From Thiobacillaceae bacterium (GTDB taxonomy: Bacteria > Pseudomonadota > Gammaproteobacteria > Burkholderiales > Thiobacillaceae), in the NCBI GenBank assembly GCA_012274165.1, contig JAAPAA010000298.1, positions 1-13,140 on the forward strand: a stretch of DNA of 13,140 bases. Direction: 5' to 3'. The first letter of the stretch is position 1. Each line of letters begins with the position of its first letter. This document shows, piece by piece, positions 1 to 5,891 of this stretch. The notes below the pieces were generated by a model. The model saw nothing but the letters and a program-made list of their open reading frames with translations. It did not search any database and had not been told where the DNA came from. Both the position numbers and the translations under genes were made by a program.

Positions 1-115
1 CACCTGGATCATCCTGATCGGCTGGGTGATTCCGGGCGTGGCGTTTGTCTGGTTCATCTACCGCATCGCCAAAGGCTGGCTCAACCTCAACGACGGCAAG
101 CCGATGCCGCTGTAA
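1..115 (+). CDS. C-terminal end of a small membrane protein (DUF4870-like), 5' truncated
   Basis: The frame beginning at base 2 is open from the window edge to TAA at 113-115. It encodes 37 residues: a hydrophobic, Trp/Ile/Val-rich membrane segment, then a YRIAKGW stretch and a short polar tail ending in GKPMPL. A final transmembrane helix followed by an [IV]YR[IV]xKGWxxLNxGKPM tail is what I remember from DUF4870-type small inner-membrane proteins of betaproteobacteria. Only the last helix is visible, so the family call is tentative. No function is known for the family in this setting. A hairpin lies about 45 bases past the stop. Confidence 0.55.
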   Translation, partial: TWIILIGWVIPGVAFVWFIYRIAKGWLNLNDGKPMPL

Positions 116-158
116 TCCAGCCCACCCGGGCTGACGCAACACAGGCAATGGCCCCGTC

Positions 159-185
159 CAAACCCGTGCAAATCGCATGGGTTTG
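159..185 (+). terminator. Hairpin downstream of the DUF4870-like gene (possible terminator or 5' leader structure)
   Basis: Arms CAAACCCGTGC (159-169) and GCATGGGTTTG (175-185) can form an 11-bp stem with one G-U pair, closed by a 5-base loop (AAATC). It stands 44 bases after the stop of the upstream gene. No T-run follows; the next bases are GC-rich. It is therefore not a canonical rho-independent terminator and could instead be an RNA 3' end stabiliser or a leader structure. This is the only clear structure in the 186-bp gap 116-301. Confidence 0.4.
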
Positions 186-225
186 CGCCGGTCGGACTTC
201 TGCTAAAAATCATCGTTACGTAGCC

Positions 226-254
226 TTGAACCTGCCGCTGCATGGGGCCATATG
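226..254 (+). promoter_or_regulatory. Weak sigma-70-like promoter candidate for the 302-691 gene
   Basis: TTGAAC (226-231) is followed by a 17-base spacer and CATATG (249-254). The first hexamer matches the -35 consensus at four of six positions and the second matches the -10 at about three of six. The spacing is ideal, but such a match is common by chance. It would give a short leader ending in the clear AAGGAG ribosome site at 291-296. Confidence 0.2.
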
Positions 255-301
255 TGAAGCAGTCATAGCACCGAGTTCAAATTCATCTTCAAGGAGAAAC
301 A

Positions 302-691
302 ATGTTCGATCCCGTCAGCATTCCCTACGGCTGCAAGATGTTGTTCAACGCCGTCAAGCTCAAGCCCGGCATCACCATGAACGATGTGGAGCTCGCCCTC
401 GGCGAAATGTGCCATGTGGTGAAAGAAACCTATGGCAACGCAGCCGGCGGATTTATCGCCGGGCAGGTATTCAAATACGATGGGTTTGTGAGCCAGGAAG
501 GTTCGATCAGCTCGCTCAAGGAGCCGGACTATGACGTGGCCATCGTCACCTATTGGGCGTCATTCGAGCAGCACGAAAAGTCCCACGCCGACACCACCTT
601 CAACGAAAAATTCAAGGTCGTGGGCGAGATGTGCAGCGACAGCACCGAGATCGGATTCAGCATGTTGTGGCAGGGTGTTCCCGAGCATTGA
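302..691 (+). CDS. Conserved small protein, dimeric alpha/beta-barrel-like (antibiotic-biosynthesis-monooxygenase-type fold)
   Basis: This is a 129-residue soluble protein with no signal peptide or membrane segment. The start is well fixed: AAGGAG (291-296) lies five bases before the ATG. Residues 79-96 contain AIVTYWASFEQHEKSHAD, a strand followed by a helix of the W-x-S-x-E-x-H-x-x-S-H type. That pattern is typical of dimeric ferredoxin-like alpha/beta-barrel proteins (ABM/EthD-like). The length also fits one such domain. Three cysteines (11, 37, 111) are spread along the chain. I do not recognise a named family; I recall similar proteins from sulfur- and iron-oxidising betaproteobacteria but cannot search. 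The gene stands alone on its strand, converging on the cyclic-di-GMP gene with a 48-bp gap. The coding call is firm; the fold is inferred and the function unknown. Confidence 0.8.
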   Translation: MFDPVSIPYGCKMLFNAVKLKPGITMNDVELALGEMCHVVKETYGNAAGGFIAGQVFKYDGFVSQEGSISSLKEPDYDVAIVTYWASFEQHEKSHADTTFNEKFKVVGEMCSDSTEIGFSMLWQGVPEH

Positions 692-739
692 ATCCCGGCC
701 TGAGCGAACGAAGCGGGTTGGCTGTACGCCGATCCGGCC

Positions 740-2947
740 TTAAAAATCAATCTGTCGATTAAAAAACGCTTCTATCTTGTCAGGCGGCAAAGGCTTGGCC
801 ACCACAAAGCCCTGAATTTCATCGCAGCCCCGTTTTTTCAGGAACGCGAGCTGTTCAACCGACTCCACTCCTTCGGCCACCACCCGCATATTCAGGGCAT
901 GCGACAGGCGAATAATGGCGTTCACAATCTCTGCGCCGTCGCTGTCGGTCAGGACGTCGTCAATAAAGCTCTTGTCAATTTTCAGGGCGTCTATCGGCAT
1001 CCGTTTCAACTGGCCCAGATTGGAATGACCGGTGCCGAAATCATCGATATAAACATGCAGTCCACGCTGGCGCAGCGCGTCCAGCATTTCAAAGGTGCGC
1101 TGCGGATTTTCCATTGCCGCACTCTCGGTCACTTCCAGTTGCAGGTGCGCGGCTTCCATCCCGGTTTCGGCCAGAATGGCATCGATATCGTCGATCAGGC
1201 GTTCATCGTTGAACTGGCGCGGCGATAGATTGATCGCCACCGGCGGCGGGTTCAGGCCGGCAGTGCGCCAAGCGATCCATTGCTCGCACGTTGCCCGGGC
1301 CACCCAGCGCCCCAGCGGCATGATCAAACCGGTTTCCTCGGCGACCGGAATAAACCGGTCGGGGCCAATGATGCCACCCGATCGTGGCAGCCAGCGGACC
1401 AGCGCCTCCAATCCCACCACCCGGCCACTGGCAAGATCAAGCTTGGGCTGATAGGCCAGGGCCAGTTCCCCATGATCGAGCGCATGGCGAAGACCGTTTT
1501 CCAGACTCAATTGTTGCTGCGCGACCGTATTCAATTCGTCGCTGAAATACTCAAACCCGCTGCGGCGCTGCTTCGCCTGATACATCGCAAGGTCAGCCTG
1601 ACGCAGCAAGGTGTTGGCATCGAGGCCATCATCCGGAAATACGCTGATCCCGATGCTGGCACCGATGGCATAACGCCGGTGTTCGAGCTTGAACGGTTCA
1701 ACCAGGGTCTTGAGCAGCTTGCGCACCACGCGAGTGGCGGCGCGCGAGGCCGGCGGATGCATCAGGATGATGGCGAATTCGTCTCCCCCCAGGCGAGCGA
1801 CGAAATCATCGGCACGCAATTGTTCGTCCAGCCGGTTGCCTACGACACACAACACCTGGTCGCCTACTTCGTGACCCTGCGAATCGTTGATGTGCTTGAA
1901 GCGGTCAAGATCGATGAACAGCAATGAGACCTGGCTTTTTTCGCGTTGCGCACGCGCCAGCGCATGGCCCAGGAAATCCTGGAAATACGAACGATTCGGC
2001 AGCCCCGTCAGCGGGTCGTGATTGGCCAGCATGTCGAGCCGCATTTCGGAATGGCGGCGTTCAGCCAGCGCGGCCGAGACGAACAATCCCGCGAGCGCCA
2101 TGGCGAACATGCTGATCTGCAAGGCAAACAATTCGCGCGGAACGGTACTGCTGATGGCGCCACCCGAGGAGACCACCGCTACCCCCAGTACGATGAGTGC
2201 CGACAAAAAAATGGCCAGGCTCGCCCCGGTCACCGTAAACCGCAATGCCGCCCACAACACGCCGGGCAACAACACGAACAACACCACTTCACTCGGACGC
2301 AAGGGCTGGATATGCGTCAGCATCGCATACGTCAGCAGCAGCATGCCAAACACCAGCACCAGGCCTTCCACGCGCGCCGCCTTGCTGGTCGGCAACAAAT
2401 CCCAACGCGAAGCCGTCAACAGGATCGGCGCGATGAGATAGACCCCCAGCAAATCGCCCAGCCACCATACCCACATGCCCTGAAATATCAGCTCGTCAGG
2501 CAGGATTCCGGCGGAATAGAGGCTGACCACCCCGAGCAGGGCATTCACTCCGCAGCCAAGCGGAGCGGCCACCAGCGCAAACTTGGCGACACTGGGAACC
2601 GATTCAAGGGTGGGACTGAAGGGCTGAAGATGACGCGGCAGATAGCCCATGACCGCCGCACTCGCCGCCGCGCCGAGGGCAAGACGAATGGCAGTTTCTA
2701 CAGGCAGAACCTGACTGATGATTGCAAATGAGCCAAGCAGCACACCGAGCACGCCGGCCAGGCCAAAACGCAGGCTCGCCATCGCGCCGACACCTGCGGC
2801 CAGCCAGACGGCAGCAATCACGCCGGCCACATACGTGGCCACTTTGAGACTCACCCATCCGGCCAGCGCGTAAACCAGCGCTGTCAGCGCGACAATCAGT
2901 GCAAAGCGCCTGGCGTCAGCCAGGGTGGGCAAGTCCAGACGGGGCAA
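740..2947 (-). CDS. Membrane-bound MASE1-GGDEF-EAL cyclic-di-GMP synthase/phosphodiesterase
   Basis: This 735-residue inner-membrane protein can in principle make and degrade cyclic di-GMP. Residues 13-295 hold a series of hydrophobic helices consistent with a MASE1 sensor domain. The GGDEF domain (about 305-470) has RLGGDEF at 385-391 and an RxxD inhibitory site (R378-D381) five residues before it. The EAL domain (about 480-730) has EAL at 514-516, NLSPRQF from N573, EVTES at 605-609, DDFGTG at 635-640, K656 in KIDKSF and E693 in VAEGVES. All the usual metal and catalytic positions are therefore present, suggesting a bifunctional or switchable enzyme. The start is TTG at 2947, with only a weak CAGG upstream; another TTG at 2932 is possible. 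It lies 14 bases after the stop of the 87-residue gene and closes the minus-strand cassette. The direction of net activity cannot be read from sequence. Confidence 0.95.
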   Translation of the reverse strand: MPRLDLPTLADARRFALIVALTALVYALAGWVSLKVATYVAGVIAAVWLAAGVGAMASLRFGLAGVLGVLLGSFAIISQVLPVETAIRLALGAAASAAVMGYLPRHLQPFSPTLESVPSVAKFALVAAPLGCGVNALLGVVSLYSAGILPDELIFQGMWVWWLGDLLGVYLIAPILLTASRWDLLPTSKAARVEGLVLVFGMLLLTYAMLTHIQPLRPSEVVLFVLLPGVLWAALRFTVTGASLAIFLSALIVLGVAVVSSGGAISSTVPRELFALQISMFAMALAGLFVSAALAERRHSEMRLDMLANHDPLTGLPNRSYFQDFLGHALARAQREKSQVSLLFIDLDRFKHINDSQGHEVGDQVLCVVGNRLDEQLRADDFVARLGGDEFAIILMHPPASRAATRVVRKLLKTLVEPFKLEHRRYAIGASIGISVFPDDGLDANTLLRQADLAMYQAKQRRSGFEYFSDELNTVAQQQLSLENGLRHALDHGELALAYQPKLDLASGRVVGLEALVRWLPRSGGIIGPDRFIPVAEETGLIMPLGRWVARATCEQWIAWRTAGLNPPPVAINLSPRQFNDERLIDDIDAILAETGMEAAHLQLEVTESAAMENPQRTFEMLDALRQRGLHVYIDDFGTGHSNLGQLKRMPIDALKIDKSFIDDVLTDSDGAEIVNAIIRLSHALNMRVVAEGVESVEQLAFLKKRGCDEIQGFVVAKPLPPDKIEAFFNRQIDF

Positions 2948-2961
2948 AACGTGAGCCTGAT

Positions 2962-3225
2962 TTACGCGACAGGGTCGAGCTCAGCGCGTACCGACTCCAA
3001 TGCATCCTTGAGCGTCTCTTCGGACAAACCGTTCAGTTGCTCGGCTAGCATTTCCGCCGCATCGATGGTGTCAGCCTCGTCCGGCAAACTGTCGGTGTCC
3101 AGGTTGGCCACGAACACTGCCGCCGCGCCGGTCACTTGCAACAGCTGGCGACGTTCATTCATCAACATTTCAATTTCATCGCGCAACAAGCTGACGTCAT
3201 CTTTTTTCATCGCGTTCAGGGTCAT
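2962..3225 (-). CDS. Small acidic coiled-coil protein of unknown function
   Basis: This is an 87-residue protein whose ATG is preceded six bases upstream by AAGGAA (minus strand, 3237-3232). A second Met at residue 6 has no ribosome site, so the first is chosen. Residues 8-31 (DDVSLLRDEIEMLMNERRQL) look like a charged amphipathic or coiled-coil helix. A short apolar Ala/Val stretch (32-42) follows, too short and isolated to call a membrane span. The C-terminal half is Asp/Glu-rich and probably helical. I recognise no family. It sits between the FIST gene (18 bp upstream) and the MASE1-GGDEF-EAL gene (14 bp downstream), so co-transcription is very likely. A role as adaptor or partner for either neighbour is only inference from position. 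Confidence 0.75.
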   Translation of the reverse strand: MTLNAMKKDDVSLLRDEIEMLMNERRQLLQVTGAAAVFVANLDTDSLPDEADTIDAAEMLAEQLNGLSEETLKDALESVRAELDPVA

Positions 3226-3243
3226 GCGTCGTTCCTTTTCTGA

Positions 3244-4341
3244 TCAAGCAAACAGGGTTAATACCCCGGTGTAGCCATACAAGCGGTTGTGGGAAATTTC
3301 GCCATTGGCAAAAAAACCCACCAGTGGAAAGTCTCCCAGGGCATCGCGGATCAGCCCCAGTTCCCGGTTCGGCGCGCCGAACATATGCTGGCCGCGTCCC
3401 AGGCAGGAATAATACACGCCGCCCCGGATCGGCGCGTTCAATTGCGCCCCGATCGCAGTCAGCATGCGCAACAAATCTTCTTCGGCGGTTTGCTGATCGC
3501 GGCGGCAAAACAATAGCTCGTCACCCGGCTGGACATATTCACCGATCGCCACCAGATGATTATGTGGATCGACGCCGAGTATGTTGCGCACCAGGTAATC
3601 GCCGGTGTCCGAGCCGCGCACCGGCAAGCCGACAAAAATATAGCCCGCCGCGCGTTGCAGGTCGCGCGCCAGCACTTCGCCGATTTCGTCCTTCATCACC
3701 TCCAGCGCCGGGCGGTGATCCAGGCCGCCCACAATATTCTTGGTGGCCTGGGTGATGCGATGATGCGGACCCAGCGGCGAGATGCCCTGGCTCAACCGCG
3801 TCGCCAGCTTCACCCGCTCGCTGAACAGCACGCCCGACAAGCCGCCGCTGACGACGCCATCGCTGATCTGCACCGTATCGCCACGCGAACTCGACAGCCC
3901 GCCGACGACAAAGCCGCTCGTGACATGCGCGGACAGGCCGTCGATCAGTTCCTGCATGCGGTTGTTCGCCGGGTCACCGTGGACCAGTGCCAGGTAGGCA
4001 TCTGACCGCTGCGCCTCGATATCCTGCGGCGTGCGCAACACCGGCAACATGCTGAAATCGGCGAGCGCAAATTCACCCAGCATCACCGCCATCGCGGGCT
4101 CTTCCAGGTACTCCACGCCCGTTGCGCAGATCCCCACACCCACGCTGCCGGTCCAGTGCGCTACCCCGGTCGCGCTTTTGAAAAAATCCAGAATCGCGTC
4201 GAGCTCGCCCGCGTAAGCATCCGCTACGTACAGGAACCCCAAGGTCGCCGCCGCCGGAATGGCACCCAACTGGCTCATGCAGGCCTGCGCGGCCTGGGTC
4301 CAGTCGGCGCCTGCGGCGTGAGCAGACTTGAAAGGCGACAT
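3244..4341 (-). CDS. FIST domain sensory protein (FIST_N + FIST_C)
   Basis: This is a 365-residue soluble protein. FIST domains are proposed to bind small ligands, possibly amino acids, and often accompany signalling proteins. The N-terminal FIST region (about 30-215) includes GSVGVGICATGVEYLE (65-80), the position of the family's glycine-rich signature, and later VVGGLSSSRGD (145-155). The C-terminal FIST_C region (about 220-365) has YYSCLGRG (310-317), FGAPNRE (321-327) and VGFFANGEIS (341-350), then a YGYTGVLTLF end, all close to the family pattern. The ATG at 4341 is chosen over an in-frame TTG one codon earlier, because the ATG overlaps the upstream stop in TGATG, a translational-coupling arrangement; no good independent ribosome site is present. 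No transmembrane or output domain is fused, so any signal must pass to a partner, plausibly the neighbouring cyclic-di-GMP enzyme. Confidence 0.9.
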   Translation of the reverse strand: MSPFKSAHAAGADWTQAAQACMSQLGAIPAAATLGFLYVADAYAGELDAILDFFKSATGVAHWTGSVGVGICATGVEYLEEPAMAVMLGEFALADFSMLPVLRTPQDIEAQRSDAYLALVHGDPANNRMQELIDGLSAHVTSGFVVGGLSSSRGDTVQISDGVVSGGLSGVLFSERVKLATRLSQGISPLGPHHRITQATKNIVGGLDHRPALEVMKDEIGEVLARDLQRAAGYIFVGLPVRGSDTGDYLVRNILGVDPHNHLVAIGEYVQPGDELLFCRRDQQTAEEDLLRMLTAIGAQLNAPIRGGVYYSCLGRGQHMFGAPNRELGLIRDALGDFPLVGFFANGEISHNRLYGYTGVLTLFA

Positions 4342-4730
4342 CAATAACCCGTTTTTTCGCTGTGCGGCAATTCGCCTTCGCCAAAGAAATTCCAGAGCAA
4401 GTGCGCCACCACCTCGGGGGCAATCACGGTGTGCTGGTTATGGGTTTCCTGCAACGCGATGCGCAGTTTCTTGCGCAATTCGGGGTCGCCGGTCAGGTCG
4501 AAAATGATGTCGACCTTTGCGCCCATCGTCACCACCTCCATCGCGTCCTTGAATACCGGCACCCCGTTCTGGATGAAGCCCAGCGCAACAGGTGACTCCA
4601 GGTTATGGTGTGCGACAGCGACAATTTCCACCTTGACGTGATCTTCCTGGATCTTTTCGAGGAAGTGCTCTGCGAAGGTTTCTCCGACCTCACCCAGCCC
4701 CAGCAGGGCAACTTTCACAACATGACTCAT
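4341..4730 (-). CDS. Standalone Rossmann-type NAD(P)-binding-like small protein
   Basis: This is a 129-residue protein with a dinucleotide-binding pattern at its start: KVALLGLGEVG, with GxGxxG at 11-16. A second beta strand, VEIVAVAHH (34-42), and a DIIFDLTGDPELRKKL segment (74-89) follow, as in the nucleotide-binding half of Gfo/Idh/MocA or homoserine-dehydrogenase-type enzymes. No catalytic second domain is present, so it is a binding module rather than a full dehydrogenase. The tail VIAPEVVAHLLWNF (102-115) resembles a Rossmann-like module that I recall being fused ahead of PAS and kinase domains in some sensor proteins. The ATG is supported by GAGGAG (minus strand, 4744-4739) eight bases upstream. 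It is the first gene of the cassette and lies directly behind the sigma-54-like element. A nucleotide- or redox-sensing role is inference. Confidence 0.85.
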   Translation of the reverse strand: MSHVVKVALLGLGEVGETFAEHFLEKIQEDHVKVEIVAVAHHNLESPVALGFIQNGVPVFKDAMEVVTMGAKVDIIFDLTGDPELRKKLRIALQETHNQHTVIAPEVVAHLLWNFFGEGELPHSEKTGY

Positions 4731-4758
4731 GGGTAGTACTCCTCATTATTGGTGTAGG

Positions 4759-4777
4759 TTGGCAATGAATATGCCAA
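4759..4777 (-). promoter_or_regulatory. Sigma-54 (RpoN) type -24/-12 promoter for the 4730-740 cassette
   Basis: Read on the minus strand from 4777 to 4759 the sequence is TTGGCATATTCATTGCCAA. It contains TGGCA and TTGC with the GG and GC dinucleotides exactly 12 bases apart, the strict spacing of sigma-54 promoters (consensus TGGCACG-N4-TTGCW). The two bases after TGGCA (TA instead of CG) and the last base differ. The predicted start of transcription is near 4750, leaving a 20-base leader with the GAGGAG ribosome site. The site is also a 6-bp inverted repeat (TTGGCA/TGCCAA), so a repressor operator is the main alternative. Confidence 0.55.
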
Positions 4778-4895
4778 GCGCGCCACCTCAATATCAGGGT
4801 GACGCACTGAGAGAATACGGTCACGGCCCCCATCTGTCGATACACGCGCCCTTTTCAACACCGCCCCACCTATTCGTGTCCTCCGAAGCAGGCGA

Positions 4896-4901
4896 TATGA
4901 T
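4896..4901 (+). promoter_or_regulatory. pip: Possible -10 element for the pip operon
   Basis: TATGAT matches the sigma-70 -10 consensus at five of six positions and lies 27 bases before the pip start codon. The region 17 bases upstream (TTCGTG at 4873-4878) is a poor -35. It is the best candidate in the 198-bp divergent gap 4731-4928 for the plus direction. Confidence 0.25.
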
Positions 4902-4928
4902 TCGGCTTATCGACTCAAGGCTCCGTTC

Positions 4929-5891
4929 ATGCCCAATCTTGCAACGCTCCACCCGCCCATCATTCCTTACGCCAGCGGGATGATGGACACCGACGGCCGC
5001 CACCGCATCTACTGGGAAACCTCCGGCAACCCGAACGGCATCCCGGTGCTGCTCGTCCACGGTGGCCCCGGCTCCGGCACGTCGCCCAAACAGCGGCAAT
5101 TTTTCGACCCGGCACACTACCGCATCATTCTGTTCGACCAGCGTGGCTGCGGCCGCTCGACGCCGCACGGCGAGCTCACCGACAACACCACGCCGCATTT
5201 GATTGCCGACATGGAAGCGCTGCGGCGCGAACTTGGTATCGATAGCTGGCTGCTGTTCGGCGGTTCGTGGGGATCGACGCTGGCGCTGGCCTACGCCGAG
5301 GCGCACCCCGAACGCTGTCGCGGACTGGTGCTGCGCGGCATTTTTCTGTGCCGCACAAGCGAGATCGACTGGTTTCTCAATGGTATTCGCGCGTTTTTCC
5401 CCGAGGCGCAGCGGCAGCTGGCCGAATTCATTCCCGCAAACGAGCGCGACGATCTGCTTGCTGCGTATCACCAGCGGCTGTTGAATCCAGATCCGGCCGT
5501 GCATCAACCCGCCGCCTATCAATGGGCGACGTTCGAGGCATCATGCTCAAGCCTGCTGCCCAACCTCGAGCAGGTTTCTGCATACGCTAGCGACAAGACC
5601 GCGCTCTCCCTGTCGCGGATCGAAGCGCACTATTTTATGAATAACATTTTCCTGCCCGACAACAGCCTGCTCGCCAACGTCGACCGCATCCGCGGCATTC
5701 CCGCCATCATTGTGCAAGGACGTTACGACGCCGTCTGTCCGATTGTGTCGGCCGACGAGCTGGCACGCGCCTGGCCCGAAGCACGCTATGTGGTCGTGGC
5801 CGATGCCGGCCATTCGGCGTTCGAGCCAGGCATCTGCCGCGAACTGGTCGCCGCGTGCGAGCGCTTTGCCCAAACCGGAGCATTCAACTGA
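4929..5891 (+). CDS. pip: Proline iminopeptidase (alpha/beta hydrolase, peptidase family S33)
   Basis: This 320-residue cytoplasmic enzyme removes N-terminal proline from peptides. The family signatures are clear: the HGGPG oxyanion-hole motif (44-48), FDQRGCGRS (69-77), the nucleophile elbow GGSWGS with Ser113, the acid Asp267 in GRYDAVCP, and the base His295 in DAGHSAFEP. The length matches the usual 310-320 residues with no signal peptide. The start ATG has AAGG eight bases upstream, and the N-terminal residues lead straight into the family's G-M-x-x-x-D-G-x-x-x-I-Y-W region (17-29). The stop TGA (5889-5891) shares one base with the start of the next gene, so this is the first gene of a coupled three-gene operon with cnoX and the DUF3025 gene. 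Specificity for proline follows from family membership and is not visible directly. Confidence 0.95.
   Translation: MPNLATLHPPIIPYASGMMDTDGRHRIYWETSGNPNGIPVLLVHGGPGSGTSPKQRQFFDPAHYRIILFDQRGCGRSTPHGELTDNTTPHLIADMEALRRELGIDSWLLFGGSWGSTLALAYAEAHPERCRGLVLRGIFLCRTSEIDWFLNGIRAFFPEAQRQLAEFIPANERDDLLAAYHQRLLNPDPAVHQPAAYQWATFEASCSSLLPNLEQVSAYASDKTALSLSRIEAHYFMNNIFLPDNSLLANVDRIRGIPAIIVQGRYDAVCPIVSADELARAWPEARYVVVADAGHSAFEPGICRELVAACERFAQTGAFN

Noticed and set aside
692..739. Possible bidirectional terminator between the convergent genes ending at 691 and 740
   Set aside because: Only a GGCC-to-GGCC pairing with a large loop can be drawn; no stable stem followed by a T-run is present in either direction.
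1946..2731. A 261-codon plus-strand frame antisense to the MASE1 region
   Set aside because: The product is dominated by Gln, Arg and His with no recognisable structure, and it lies inside a gene with clear MASE1-GGDEF-EAL features.
4821..5522. A 233-codon minus-strand frame antisense to pip
   Set aside because: It lies opposite the catalytic core of proline iminopeptidase and has no motif or ribosome site. It also crosses the intergenic region without any coding signal.
5855..5890. Upstream ATG extending the chaperedoxin by 12 residues
   Set aside because: The extension lies wholly inside pip, lacks a ribosome site and resembles nothing in the family; the ATG at 5891 overlaps the pip stop and has GGAG upstream.
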